64,000 bases of DNA from Fidelibacterota bacterium (GCA_014381415.1 JACNLQ010000058.1:1-64000); one strand, 5' to 3'; positions 40,496 to 48,788 are shown, numbered from the stretch's first letter. Translations and numbers: made by a program. Notes: generated by a model not told the origin, from the sequence alone.

Positions 40496-41629
40496 TTACA
40501 CAAGTTTTTTCAATAAAATTGCAAATAATACTGCTGGTAATATAAATAAAGCCATACTTGGGAAAATATAATTAATGGAAACCATTTCACCTAGGTATCC
40601 GCCAATGATGCCAGCAAGGGAGCCAACACCAAAACTGATGCCTGCTGAAAATCCATAAATAACACCCCTTTGATTATGAGGAGTAACATCTGCTAAAAGA
40701 CTATTGTTCACCGGTTGAAACATAAAATTTACAGCACCTAAGATACCGGTAATACCCACAAGATACCACCCCTGATAAAATGCCATCATAACTAAAAAAG
40801 GAATGTTGAGGGCAACCACCCAAATGTATAGATTTTTTCGGTGAAAGCGTTCACCAAGACGTCCACCAAGCAATTGGCCAAATATTCCCAATAAAAGAAC
40901 AAATCCTGTTAACAATCCGCTGCCTACCACAGCACCAAAACCTGTTTGCACAGATTCAGTAAAATAATAGGGAAGGAAATTAAACAATCCATGGTGTGCT
41001 AGACCCCAAAAAGATGCCACTGTGAATATGGTGAGATGTACCTTGGTAACTTTGAAGTTAAGTTTAATTTCTTTTGGTCTCGGGGCAGACTCATGATGAT
41101 ATACTAAAAGAAATATTAATCCCAAAAAGGCTAAACTGCCGGGAATAAGATAGGCAGTTCGCCACCCCATCCAACTTGCCATCCAACCACCGTAAATAGG
41201 TCCAGCAGCCAAACCCAGACTACCAGAAACGCCATGGTAGGACATATAGCGGGAAACATTTGGTGAATGGCTTACCATTTTTAATCCTGCAGGATGGTAT
41301 AAACCGGTTACCAGCCCCAAAAATCCCAAGCCAATGGCAGCCATGGTAAATGTTGTAGAAAAATAGAGCCAGACTGAAGAAATCATCAGCCCAATAAAAT
41401 ATGTTATGAGCACGGCTCGTGACCCAAATCTATCCGCTAAAATACCAGCAGGAAATCCACCGAGCCCTAAAAATAAAATTTGAATAGTTACCAGTTTCCC
41501 TAAAGAAATGAGTGAAACGGAAAATTCGCTTTCTAAAATTACCAGGATTGCCGGCAGAATCATGGTCATGGCATGAACCAAAAAATGCCCAATACTGGTT
41601 ATTATTATATTTTTCTGAAATTTGCTCAT
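40496..41629 (-). CDS. MFS transporter (fosmidomycin-resistance-like)
   Basis: 377 aa, about 12 TM; GIFGQLLGGRLGERFHRK; PVNNSLLADVTPHNQRGVIYGFSAG. Confidence 0.85.
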   Translation of the reverse strand: MSKFQKNIIITSIGHFLVHAMTMILPAILVILESEFSVSLISLGKLVTIQILFLGLGGFPAGILADRFGSRAVLITYFIGLMISSVWLYFSTTFTMAAIGLGFLGLVTGLYHPAGLKMVSHSPNVSRYMSYHGVSGSLGLAAGPIYGGWMASWMGWRTAYLIPGSLAFLGLIFLLVYHHESAPRPKEIKLNFKVTKVHLTIFTVASFWGLAHHGLFNFLPYYFTESVQTGFGAVVGSGLLTGFVLLLGIFGQLLGGRLGERFHRKNLYIWVVALNIPFLVMMAFYQGWYLVGITGILGAVNFMFQPVNNSLLADVTPHNQRGVIYGFSAGISFGVGSLAGIIGGYLGEMVSINYIFPSMALFILPAVLFAILLKKLV

Positions 41630-41789
41630 GTGAAAAGGGAGTTAATTTACCTCTTCGTATAGTGTTATTTCAACGGAAGTGATTCTTTTAGTTTATTACC
41701 TGAATTTTCACAGTTTACCTGTGTATCAATTATTTTAATCAGGTATTAAACCTTCTGTGTTTATTCGTGAAATTCGTGGTGGATTAAGG

Positions 41790-43862
41790 TTATTCTAAAA
41801 TGGCATTTGCCAGTAAAATTATATCCAGAATATCAATCACCCCATCTAGATTCATATCAGCAATGGAATACTGCATATCAGTGAAATCGTAAGTACCCAG
41901 AATATAATTTACCACGTTTACAATATCCAGTATATTCAGATCACCATCATAATTCACATCACCCTGATTGATGCTGCAGTCGCTCCATTCCATTGTTGAA
42001 TTTGTGAGAGGGGATTCAAAAATAAATAAGCCATTGTTTCTGTCGCTGGAAATTATATACCCACTAGGTAGATATGCATATGTCCCCCAATTTCCATCGT
42101 ATAATCCGGTTAAATCTGAGGTATCAAAATAGCCCACTTCCACAGGGTTTGCAGGGTCAGAAATATCCAACACTCGGGTACCATCAACATAATAAGACAT
42201 AATCACCAAATTCGTACCAGGGCGTACATATACATTGTGTACCGAATGCTCCGGATGGGTCATATATTCAGATAGCAGATTGATATTATCATAGTCAGAT
42301 ATATCCCATATTTTGATATGTCCTCCGGAGGTTTCATCAGCTGTAATAAGAATCTGTTCATCTTCTGTTACGGCACAATCATGGGTACTGATGCCATCAA
42401 GTCCAGTATAATGACTGAGAATAGTTGTGGGATTTGTTTTATCACTCACATCAATAATGTAAAAGAAACCCGTGTAAATGCCGGCACCATATAATTTATT
42501 GTTGTACACCTCAATATCATGTAGATATTCCCCAACCCAGGTTCCTACCAGTTCAGGAGTTGCAGGTATATTTAAATCATAAATCCACACATCATGATCA
42601 GCCGCTCCTATTACATAAAGGTATCCATCTGCATCAATATGAATATTATGGCTACTGGTAAAATCAGTGATGATATTGACAAGAGTGGGGTTATCTGGGT
42701 CATCTACACTCACCACCTTTACACCATCCTCTGCTTCTGTTCCAATATAGACATGACGGTTCCAGTATTTGAGATCCCGCCATATGCTTGGAGTCCCCCC
42801 AATACGCCCCACCTCAAAGGGGTTAAAAGGATCGGTGATATCCACAAATGCTGCGGCATCATCTTGAATCAAACCCACAACAGCAAACTCTCTGCCATCC
42901 TGATAAAAACCAGTAATGTCTGATGTTCCCTGCCCAAAAGTAAGGTAGGATGCCATCTCCAAATTGCAGTAATACTGGGCACATTCTTCTTCAATGTTCG
43001 TATTTCCACCGCATATACCACAGATATCTTCAACAGCATCTCCACCACAAATACCGGCACAGTCTAATTCATAGGCACAACTGCCATCATCTACCAACGC
43101 ATCGGGATTAAAATTACATGCGTTGGAGTCCATACAGCCTGCCAGGAAACAAGTGCCACCGTTACAGTCCCCATCACAGACCCAGCCGCCGGAAGCTTCA
43201 TCACAATCACAATGAGAAGATACACAATTATTCTCCCAGTCATCTATACACACATAGTCTTCCGGGCATCCTGTCTGAAAACATCCGGCAGGATTATCAT
43301 CTAAACAATTGGTTAAACGATAGGCTAAATTTCCCCCTTCAAGTTCTTCCCAGCCATTTCCCCAATCTACCATAGAGCAACCCTCATTTTCCGTATCAAT
43401 TCCAATAGCCTGGGTTGCCGTATATTCCCTTATGCCCACCCAGAGATTTTCTGTGGCAGAAAAGTCTGATGTAGATAAAATAGTGTTATTCCAACCAGCG
43501 CTGTTGTCGGTAAGTTGAAATTCTGAAAATATAACCTCACCCGGCATATCACCATCGTCTTTCCAGGCAAATAATTTAAATAATCCACCGCTTGTACATT
43601 GATACCAATCGAAGCGGATATTGGTTTGGTTTGCGAGATCAATATTGCTCCGGGTTGCAGAGTAATTACTGGGACCAGCGTTAAAACAGGAGTCAATATT
43701 GTTGAAATCTGACTCACTACATTCCCTATTTGAAAAGAAGTCAGAGGTTTGGGACAAGGGGTCAGCTTGCCAATTGCTGGTGATTGGTTTGGTAACAGGC
43801 ATTCCATCCGCCTTACCAAATGTAAGTGTATAAAATACTATAATTGTAATATATTTCGTAAT
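41790..43862 (-). CDS. Secreted LVIVD-repeat (choice-of-anchor B-like) protein with C-terminal dockerin
   Basis: Track ORF 41790-43802 lacks a signal peptide. Reading frame continues upstream as ITKYITIIVFYTLTFGKADG after AAGGA with a candidate ATT start at 43862. C-term GDVNYDGDLNILDIVNVVNYIL...ADMNLDGVIDILDIILLANAIL. Confidence 0.75.
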   Translation of the reverse strand: MTKYITIIVFYTLTFGKADGMPVTKPITSNWQADPLSQTSDFFSNRECSESDFNNIDSCFNAGPSNYSATRSNIDLANQTNIRFDWYQCTSGGLFKLFAWKDDGDMPGEVIFSEFQLTDNSAGWNNTILSTSDFSATENLWVGIREYTATQAIGIDTENEGCSMVDWGNGWEELEGGNLAYRLTNCLDDNPAGCFQTGCPEDYVCIDDWENNCVSSHCDCDEASGGWVCDGDCNGGTCFLAGCMDSNACNFNPDALVDDGSCAYELDCAGICGGDAVEDICGICGGNTNIEEECAQYYCNLEMASYLTFGQGTSDITGFYQDGREFAVVGLIQDDAAAFVDITDPFNPFEVGRIGGTPSIWRDLKYWNRHVYIGTEAEDGVKVVSVDDPDNPTLVNIITDFTSSHNIHIDADGYLYVIGAADHDVWIYDLNIPATPELVGTWVGEYLHDIEVYNNKLYGAGIYTGFFYIIDVSDKTNPTTILSHYTGLDGISTHDCAVTEDEQILITADETSGGHIKIWDISDYDNINLLSEYMTHPEHSVHNVYVRPGTNLVIMSYYVDGTRVLDISDPANPVEVGYFDTSDLTGLYDGNWGTYAYLPSGYIISSDRNNGLFIFESPLTNSTMEWSDCSINQGDVNYDGDLNILDIVNVVNYILGTYDFTDMQYSIADMNLDGVIDILDIILLANAILE

Positions 43863-43980
43863 ATAAATCCTTCTTCCCTCTTTTAACAGCAGGGAATTTA
43901 CAACAGATTCAGGGTAGGATTAAAGCACGAGGATTTGCTGTACGATTTTTTGTGATGAAGGGCACAGAAATTTTAGAAAA

Positions 43981-44027
43981 AGGAGAAGGGAGAAGGGAGA
44001 AGGGAGAAAGGAGAAAGGAGAAGGGAA
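43981..44027. repeat. Heptanucleotide tandem repeat (GGGAGAA)n, homopurine
   Basis: aggagaagggagaagggagaagggagaaaggagaaaggagaaggga. Confidence 0.9.
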
Positions 44028-44126
44028 ACAGGAATTTTGAATTTTGAATTGTAGAATCAATACATAGGTGACGGATTAATGTTAGTACACTATTTGTCTG
44101 GTACAATATTTGTCTTATTATAAATA

Positions 44127-44258
44127 TTAGATATTTTCTTTAATCCAATATGCAAATAAGGGATCTATAAATTGGAATTGACTACCATATTTCTGGATCA
44201 CCCCTTGTTCTTTTAAATCCCGAAGCACTCGTGCTATGTTTATTTTTGCGCCAATCAT
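44127..44258 (-). pseudogene. Remnant of an AAA+ ATPase C-terminal winged-helix region
   Basis: MIGAKINIARVLRDLKEQGVIQKYGSQFQFIDPLFAYWIKENI*; the FIDPLFAYWI motif is typical of the C-terminus of archaeal-type AAA ATPases; no Walker-containing region upstream. Confidence 0.55.
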
Positions 44259-44400
44259 TTTTCTTCGAAAGAATTATTATATAGTACAATATATGTCTGG
44301 TACAAATGTTGTCTTATTGTTTAAAAAATGGGGAAATGAGGATTAGGTGTGGAGTTGTTTCATGAAATGATTATCAAAGGAATATTTACGATTGTACACT

Positions 44401-44422
44401 CGTGTCGTATTAATACGACACG
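44401..44422. promoter_or_regulatory. Perfect 22-bp palindrome, candidate operator
   Basis: CGTGTCGTATTAATACGACACG; a further half-site TTACGACAT follows. Confidence 0.55.
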
Positions 44423-44513
44423 TATATTTACGACATCTATGAATTGGACTTGCAACAAAAAATAAGGGAATTATTAAGGAGCATATTGAATATTGCTCTT
44501 AATTAGGGAAATT

Positions 44514-44870
44514 CTAACCCTCCAAAAACGCCCTCACTTTCTCCGGAGGTCTGCCCAACACTGCCCTATCCCCTTTTACAACTATGGGGCGTTCAATCAG
44601 TTTGGGGTTTTCAGACATTTTCTGAAACATAATTTTGTCCTCATCCAAGTGGGTTTGTAATTTGAGTTCTTTAAATACTGCCTCTTTTGTTCGGGTAAAG
44701 TCTCGAGCTTTAACTCCCATTTTAGCTGCCAAGGACTGTAATTCACCGGCTGATGGTGGATTATTTAAGTATTCCACAATGTCATAGTCCACAGCTAAAT
44801 CATTTAGAATCTGCACGGATTCTCTGCTCTTTCCTCAGCGGGGATTATGGTAAATCAGTATTTTGCTCAT
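44514..44870 (-). CDS. ArsC/Spx-family arsenate reductase-like selenoprotein (Sec at codon 12)
   Basis: ATG AGC AAA ATA CTG ATT TAC CAT AAT CCC CGC TGA GGA AAG AGC AGA GAA TCC GTG CAG = MSKILIYHNPR-U-GKSRESVQ; TGA at 44837-44835 occupies the catalytic Cys of the NPRCGKSR motif; the track ORF 44514-44816 is the in-frame remainder. Confidence 0.88.
44806..44823 (-). promoter_or_regulatory. Candidate bacterial SECIS hairpin
   Basis: RNA AGAAUC-CGUGCA-GAUUCU; 6-bp perfect stem, 6-nt loop with G at second position, loop begins 17 nt after UGA. Confidence 0.75.
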
Positions 44871-44963
44871 TTTTCATTCTCCTGAATTGATTATATTTGG
44901 AAAAGATAGTTCCTTTAAAGGGTAAATAATTAAATTTCACCCCTAAATAATAGGAATAAAATT

Positions 44964-45212
44964 ATGAATACTTTTGATACCATTTTACAAAAATTGAAGG
45001 ATAATTTTCCCGGGGGAGAGGTGACTTTAGAGAATACTTCATCTCAACATATTGGTCATAATGCACGAGGAATGCATTTAAAAACCACCATTATTTTTTC
45101 TGGGTTTGAAGGTAAATCAACTGTGGAGCAGCACCGTATGATACATGCTGTTTTAAAAAACGAAATCGGCAATGAGATTCATGCCATAACCATACAAACC
45201 AGTTGTAACTGA
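44964..45212 (+). CDS. bolA: BolA family protein
   Basis: 82 aa; GHNARGMHLKTTIIFSGFEGKSTVEQHRMIHAVL. Confidence 0.8.
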   Translation: MNTFDTILQKLKDNFPGGEVTLENTSSQHIGHNARGMHLKTTIIFSGFEGKSTVEQHRMIHAVLKNEIGNEIHAITIQTSCN

Positions 45213-45234
45213 ATAATTTCCAAAATGGTATTTC

Positions 45235-45525
45235 ATGTTATTATCACCTGATGAAATAAATAAATCTCTTTATCCAAAAGGCTGGAAGTATGCAGAAAAG
45301 AAAATCTCAAAGTCATATTCTTTTGATACTTATATGGCCGGAATGGAATTTGTTCAAAAAATCGCTGTTTTAGCAGAAGCCCAAAATCATCACCCGGATA
45401 TTATAATTGGCTGGTGCAAAGTTGATATTTCAATCAGCTCCCATGATTTGGGCGGGGTTACCACCAAATGCGTGAATTTGGCACTAGGAATTGACCGAAT
45501 TTTTGACGAGACACATAATGAGTAA
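45235..45525 (+). CDS. phhB: Pterin-4a-carbinolamine dehydratase
   Basis: 96 aa; AEAQNHHPDIIIGWCKVDISISSHDLGGVTTKCVNLALGID. Confidence 0.92.
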   Translation: MLLSPDEINKSLYPKGWKYAEKKISKSYSFDTYMAGMEFVQKIAVLAEAQNHHPDIIIGWCKVDISISSHDLGGVTTKCVNLALGIDRIFDETHNE

Positions 45526-45826
45526 TTGGCAAATGATTGGACCTGTTGCTGACTATACAGAAGGCAATAAATGGCAGATTCATATTGGAGACCGCCCAGT
45601 GGCACTTTTTAAATATGACGACACATTTTACGCCCTGAAAAATGGCTGTCTGCATCAGGGATTTCCCTTAGCTGACGGTAATGTTAAATCGTACATGGTG
45701 GAATGCCCCCTCCATGGCTGGGTCTATGATATGCGCAATGGGAAATGCCTGTCATTAGGTGATCGCTTTACCAAAACATACGAACTGAGGATTAAGGGTA
45801 ATATCTTAGAAATAGATATGGGGTAA
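45491..45826 (+). CDS. Rieske [2Fe-2S] ferredoxin-like protein
   Basis: NGCLHQGFPLADGNVKSYMVECPLHGWVYDMRNGKC; the likely start is the internal ATG (MSNWQMIG) at 45518-45520. Confidence 0.9.
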   Translation: MTEFLTRHIMSNWQMIGPVADYTEGNKWQIHIGDRPVALFKYDDTFYALKNGCLHQGFPLADGNVKSYMVECPLHGWVYDMRNGKCLSLGDRFTKTYELRIKGNILEIDMG

Positions 45827-46004
45827 TCTGTCTAACCATAAATCTAAATTCGGTAAACAAGTTTCCTGAGGTAAGGGTGGCAGCTTTGAAAGGCAGAATA
45901 TTGGAGATTATTCGTTTCCAGCCCAATATTTCTTCGTAAAAAGATACTGAGGTTTCTAAATCCCTGATATAGAAAACAATATGACCTAGGTAGTGGGCTT
46001 TCAT
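45792..46004 (-). pseudogene. Truncated glyoxalase/VOC family protein
   Basis: 70 aa; HYLGHIVFYIRDLETSVSFYEEILGWKRI N-terminal VOC half only; 3' end overlaps the convergent Rieske gene. Confidence 0.6.
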
Positions 46005-46289
46005 TTATAAAATGGAATTAATAATTTCATCAGCTTCAGCTTCAGTTGATCCCTGAAATTTCGGCTTGCCTGCTCTCTTGTACCAATAGCCGGCATTGCT
46101 TAAATCACCTTCAACTCGGTGCAGATAGGCATGAATCCATGACCCAAATTCTGTTTTGATATTCTGGGCAATATTGTGGGCTGTTTCCCAATCCCCTTTC
46201 TGGGCATGCCACATGGCCTGCAGGGATTCAGATAAACTTTGAGGCGGAGCATCCTCTTTTGTAGAATTAATAAACTCATCAAATTGCAT
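46005..46289 (-). CDS. Conserved hypothetical protein
   Basis: 94 aa; SLQAMWHAQKGDWETAHNIAQN...GSWIHAYLHRVEGDLSNAGYWYKRAG. Confidence 0.75.
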   Translation of the reverse strand: MQFDEFINSTKEDAPPQSLSESLQAMWHAQKGDWETAHNIAQNIKTEFGSWIHAYLHRVEGDLSNAGYWYKRAGKPKFQGSTEAEADEIINSIL

Positions 46290-46341
46290 TATTAACTCAT
46301 TTTAGATAATTTCAAAACCAAAATATTGTTCGGTTTTTTTC

Positions 46342-46360
46342 AACTATGGGTCCCATAGTT
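46342..46360. repeat. Perfect 9-bp inverted repeat with 1-nt centre
   Basis: AACTATGGG-T-CCCATAGTT at the 3' end of the DUF2237 gene. Confidence 0.6.
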
Positions 46361-46731
46361 TAGTTCACCGCATATTGCTGCAGAATATTAAAATCAATCA
46401 GCTTCAATGTGGTTTCATGGGTGGACTCCAGAAAAACAGGCGGGGCTTTTCCCTGCTCATAGGCTTCCTTCCAGCGCATAGCGCAGAGGCACCAACGGTT
46501 GCCGGGTTTCACACCGGGGAAATCATATTCTGGGATGGGAGTGGAAAGGTCATTTCCTACCGATTTACTGAAAACTAAAAAATCTTCTGTGGCTAAAATG
46601 CAGACTGTATGCACCCCTAAATCCTCCTTGCAGGTATCACACATCCCATTGCGGAAAAACCCGGTTTTAGGGTTATCACAACAGGTTTCCAGTTCCTTTC
46701 CATAAACATTAATTGATAGATAAATATCCAT
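46360..46731 (-). CDS. DUF2237 family protein
   Basis: 123 aa; NVYGKELETCCDNPKTGFFRNGMCDTCKEDLGVHTVCI; PGNRWCLCAMRWKEAYEQG. Confidence 0.88.
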   Translation of the reverse strand: MDIYLSINVYGKELETCCDNPKTGFFRNGMCDTCKEDLGVHTVCILATEDFLVFSKSVGNDLSTPIPEYDFPGVKPGNRWCLCAMRWKEAYEQGKAPPVFLESTHETTLKLIDFNILQQYAVN

Positions 46732-46733
46732 AT

Positions 46734-46934
46734 TTATTTTCCCTCAAATGATTTCCAGCGGTTGGAGGTTACTTCAATTATGGTATCAGAATCGGGAGTA
46801 ATCTTTAAAGACTTATATTCAGTGTTATTTGCGGAATTAAACTCACGATGAGCATTATCGCAAAAGGGCAATGTTTGGCTGAGTCCACAGCTACAGATGC
46901 TGTATTTTTTTCCCGCTTTTAATTTAATTTTCAT
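46734..46934 (-). CDS. CDGSH iron-sulfur domain protein
   Basis: 66 aa; CSCGLSQTLPFCDNAHRE. Confidence 0.88.
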   Translation of the reverse strand: MKIKLKAGKKYSICSCGLSQTLPFCDNAHREFNSANNTEYKSLKITPDSDTIIEVTSNRWKSFEGK

Positions 46935-47018
46935 AATAATCTTTTCTCTTTTTACCCGTCATCCAATTTCTCACTTAGGGAGAAGAGATTTCTTGAATCT
47001 CACATCAACTGGCAGTTC

Positions 47019-47038
47019 TCCTCTCCTTGGGGAGAGGA
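47019..47038. repeat. Hairpin of a dispersed 'CCTCTCC...GGAGAGG' type repeat
   Basis: TCCTCTCC-TTGG-GGAGAGGA followed by ttaaggtgagggg. Confidence 0.6.
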
Positions 47039-47097
47039 TTAAGGTGAGGGGATAATAAATACATACTTTCTTTTCAATGTTTATCCCTCATTCTAGT

Positions 47098-47124
47098 ACA
47101 CTTCGACAAGCTCAGTGTTCAGAA
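47098..47124. repeat. Dispersed intergenic repeat (cttcgacaagctcagtgttcag)
   Basis: acaCTTCGACAAGCTCAGTGTTCAGaa; recognised as a common intergenic repeat type; one copy seen in this window. Confidence 0.45.
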
Positions 47125-47133
47125 TTTTTTTTG

Positions 47134-47439
47134 TTAACCTAGTTTCCTCAGCATTTCATAAGTATAGAGTCCATCAGAATGGCGGTCACCCCAAAAAATG
47201 CGTACTGCATAATGTCCGATTTTTTCAAAGTTTACAGCCTCATACGCAATTCCACCCAGTTCTTTTTTAGGACCTTTATACACATTTCCCAGCACATCCT
47301 TTTCCCCTGAACAAAAGGCACATGGGCAGTTGTTTCGTAATAATTTTAAATCAATAAATGATTCTTGCTCATCCGACCACTTTACCGCTAATTCGTTGCC
47401 TGCCAAAAGTATATTTTCAATGGATATGGTTTTTTTCAT
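47134..47439 (-). CDS. DUF971 family protein
   Basis: 101 aa; LAVKWSDEQESFIDLKLLRNNCPCAFC...YAVRIFWGDRHSDGLYTYEMLR. Confidence 0.88.
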   Translation of the reverse strand: MKKTISIENILLAGNELAVKWSDEQESFIDLKLLRNNCPCAFCSGEKDVLGNVYKGPKKELGGIAYEAVNFEKIGHYAVRIFWGDRHSDGLYTYEMLRKLG

Positions 47440-47442
47440 GAG

Positions 47443-48144
47443 TTATCCAATATAAATACTGTTTATATTTTCATGATGGACTTCTCCATTTTTCATTGAA
47501 ACCTTATAGGCTCCTGCACCCTCATAAAAGGTTACTGCCGTATGCATTTTTCCATTTTTATAATGTAGAGCAGCGCCATCATCTGCTGCCAAACAGGAGT
47601 CAATTTTTTTGTCTGTGATAAATTTTGCCACTGATGGACGACGATCTTTTTCACCATCGTAATGTGGACAGCAACAGCCCTCCACAAAGCCCATGCAGTC
47701 CATTACATTAAGGTTACTTGCCCAAGAATCTGTCACCCCTTTTTCAAACCAGCAAATGGCACCGGCACTAACGCCACATAAAATGGCACCCCGATTATAA
47801 GCCTTTAATAATAATTTGTCAAGTTTCCATTCTCGCCAGACTGCCAGCATTGATTTGGTATTTCCCCCACCCACATAAATGATATCTTGTTTATTAATGA
47901 GGGAATCTAAACGAGGGGTTCGTGCGAAAAAATCTAAGTGCACGGGGGTACAATTTAATTGTGTAAACGCCGTATAATAACTCACCGTGTAAAAGCGATT
48001 TTCCGCAGAAGCTGTAGGAATAAAAAGGACGTTGGGTTTTTCTTTTTCAGATTGATCCACAATATATCTTTCAATAATTGGATTATTGGGATTTCGCCCA
48101 AATCCACCGCCCCCAATAGCAATTATTTCGCCAACTTTATTCAT
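47443..48144 (-). CDS. Peptidase E-like (S51) protein
   Basis: 233 aa; IIAIGGGGF; VGGGNTKSMLAVWRE; LCGVSAGAICWFEKGVTDS. Confidence 0.88.
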   Translation of the reverse strand: MNKVGEIIAIGGGGFGRNPNNPIIERYIVDQSEKEKPNVLFIPTASAENRFYTVSYYTAFTQLNCTPVHLDFFARTPRLDSLINKQDIIYVGGGNTKSMLAVWREWKLDKLLLKAYNRGAILCGVSAGAICWFEKGVTDSWASNLNVMDCMGFVEGCCCPHYDGEKDRRPSVAKFITDKKIDSCLAADDGAALHYKNGKMHTAVTFYEGAGAYKVSMKNGEVHHENINSIYIG

Positions 48145-48157
48145 ATATTTCCTTTTT

Positions 48158-48784
48158 TTATTTTGTTAATTTATCTGCCATATCAAGGGTAAGAATTCTG
48201 TCCAGTTTTTCCATAATGGCTGGTTTGGTTTTACGTAAATTATCTAAAATTTGTCTATTCCAAACCATATAGGATAATTTTTTATCAACCACCACATCTG
48301 CAGAGGCGCTTTTGCCAGTGATATAGCTAATTTCTGCAATGAACTGACCCCGCTCCAATTTGGCAATAATTGTTGAACCTCGTTTAACTTCTGCCGTTCC
48401 ATTTAATACCAACATTAGATCTTTTTGAATATCTCCAGCATTAATTATTTTTTTCTTTTTAACAAAACCAATTTTGCCCTGATCCCAAAAATACAGGAAT
48501 TGACGATGGGTATTGGAATGAAAAATAGACTCATAAATATCCTGCACTTCTTCAGGTATTTCTAACTGCTGCCTTTCCCTGTAGATAATGATTATTTGAA
48601 TAATATTAACAATGACAAACACAGAGTTCCAGAAGGCAATATTATAATTCCCATTCAGCATGGAATAGGTGAACAATGTAGACTGACCAAAAGTAATAGT
48701 AATTCGTAGCCACAGTATTTCCCTGATTGCCAATGCTAAAAAGACGAGGAAATACCCAGAATTTAAAAGAATGAGATTTGTCAT
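48158..48784 (-). CDS. Membrane protein with C-terminal cyclic nucleotide-binding domain (Popeye/POPDC-like)
   Basis: 208 aa; three N-terminal hydrophobic segments then a cNMP-type beta-roll INAGDIQKDLMLVLNGTAEVKRGSTIIAKLERGQFIAEISYITGKSASADVV. Confidence 0.65.
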   Translation of the reverse strand: MTNLILLNSGYFLVFLALAIREILWLRITITFGQSTLFTYSMLNGNYNIAFWNSVFVIVNIIQIIIIYRERQQLEIPEEVQDIYESIFHSNTHRQFLYFWDQGKIGFVKKKKIINAGDIQKDLMLVLNGTAEVKRGSTIIAKLERGQFIAEISYITGKSASADVVVDKKLSYMVWNRQILDNLRKTKPAIMEKLDRILTLDMADKLTK

Positions 48785-48788
48785 TAAT

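Noticed and set aside
43909-44106. 65-aa ORF (FPFSFLLSPFSLLPSPFS)
   Set aside because: Translation of the heptanucleotide microsatellite.
44514-44870. ArsC as a simple nonsense-mutated pseudogene
   Set aside because: The stop is TGA exactly at the catalytic Cys, the rest of the frame and RBS are intact, a SECIS-like hairpin follows and selA/selB are present. A sequencing error is still possible.
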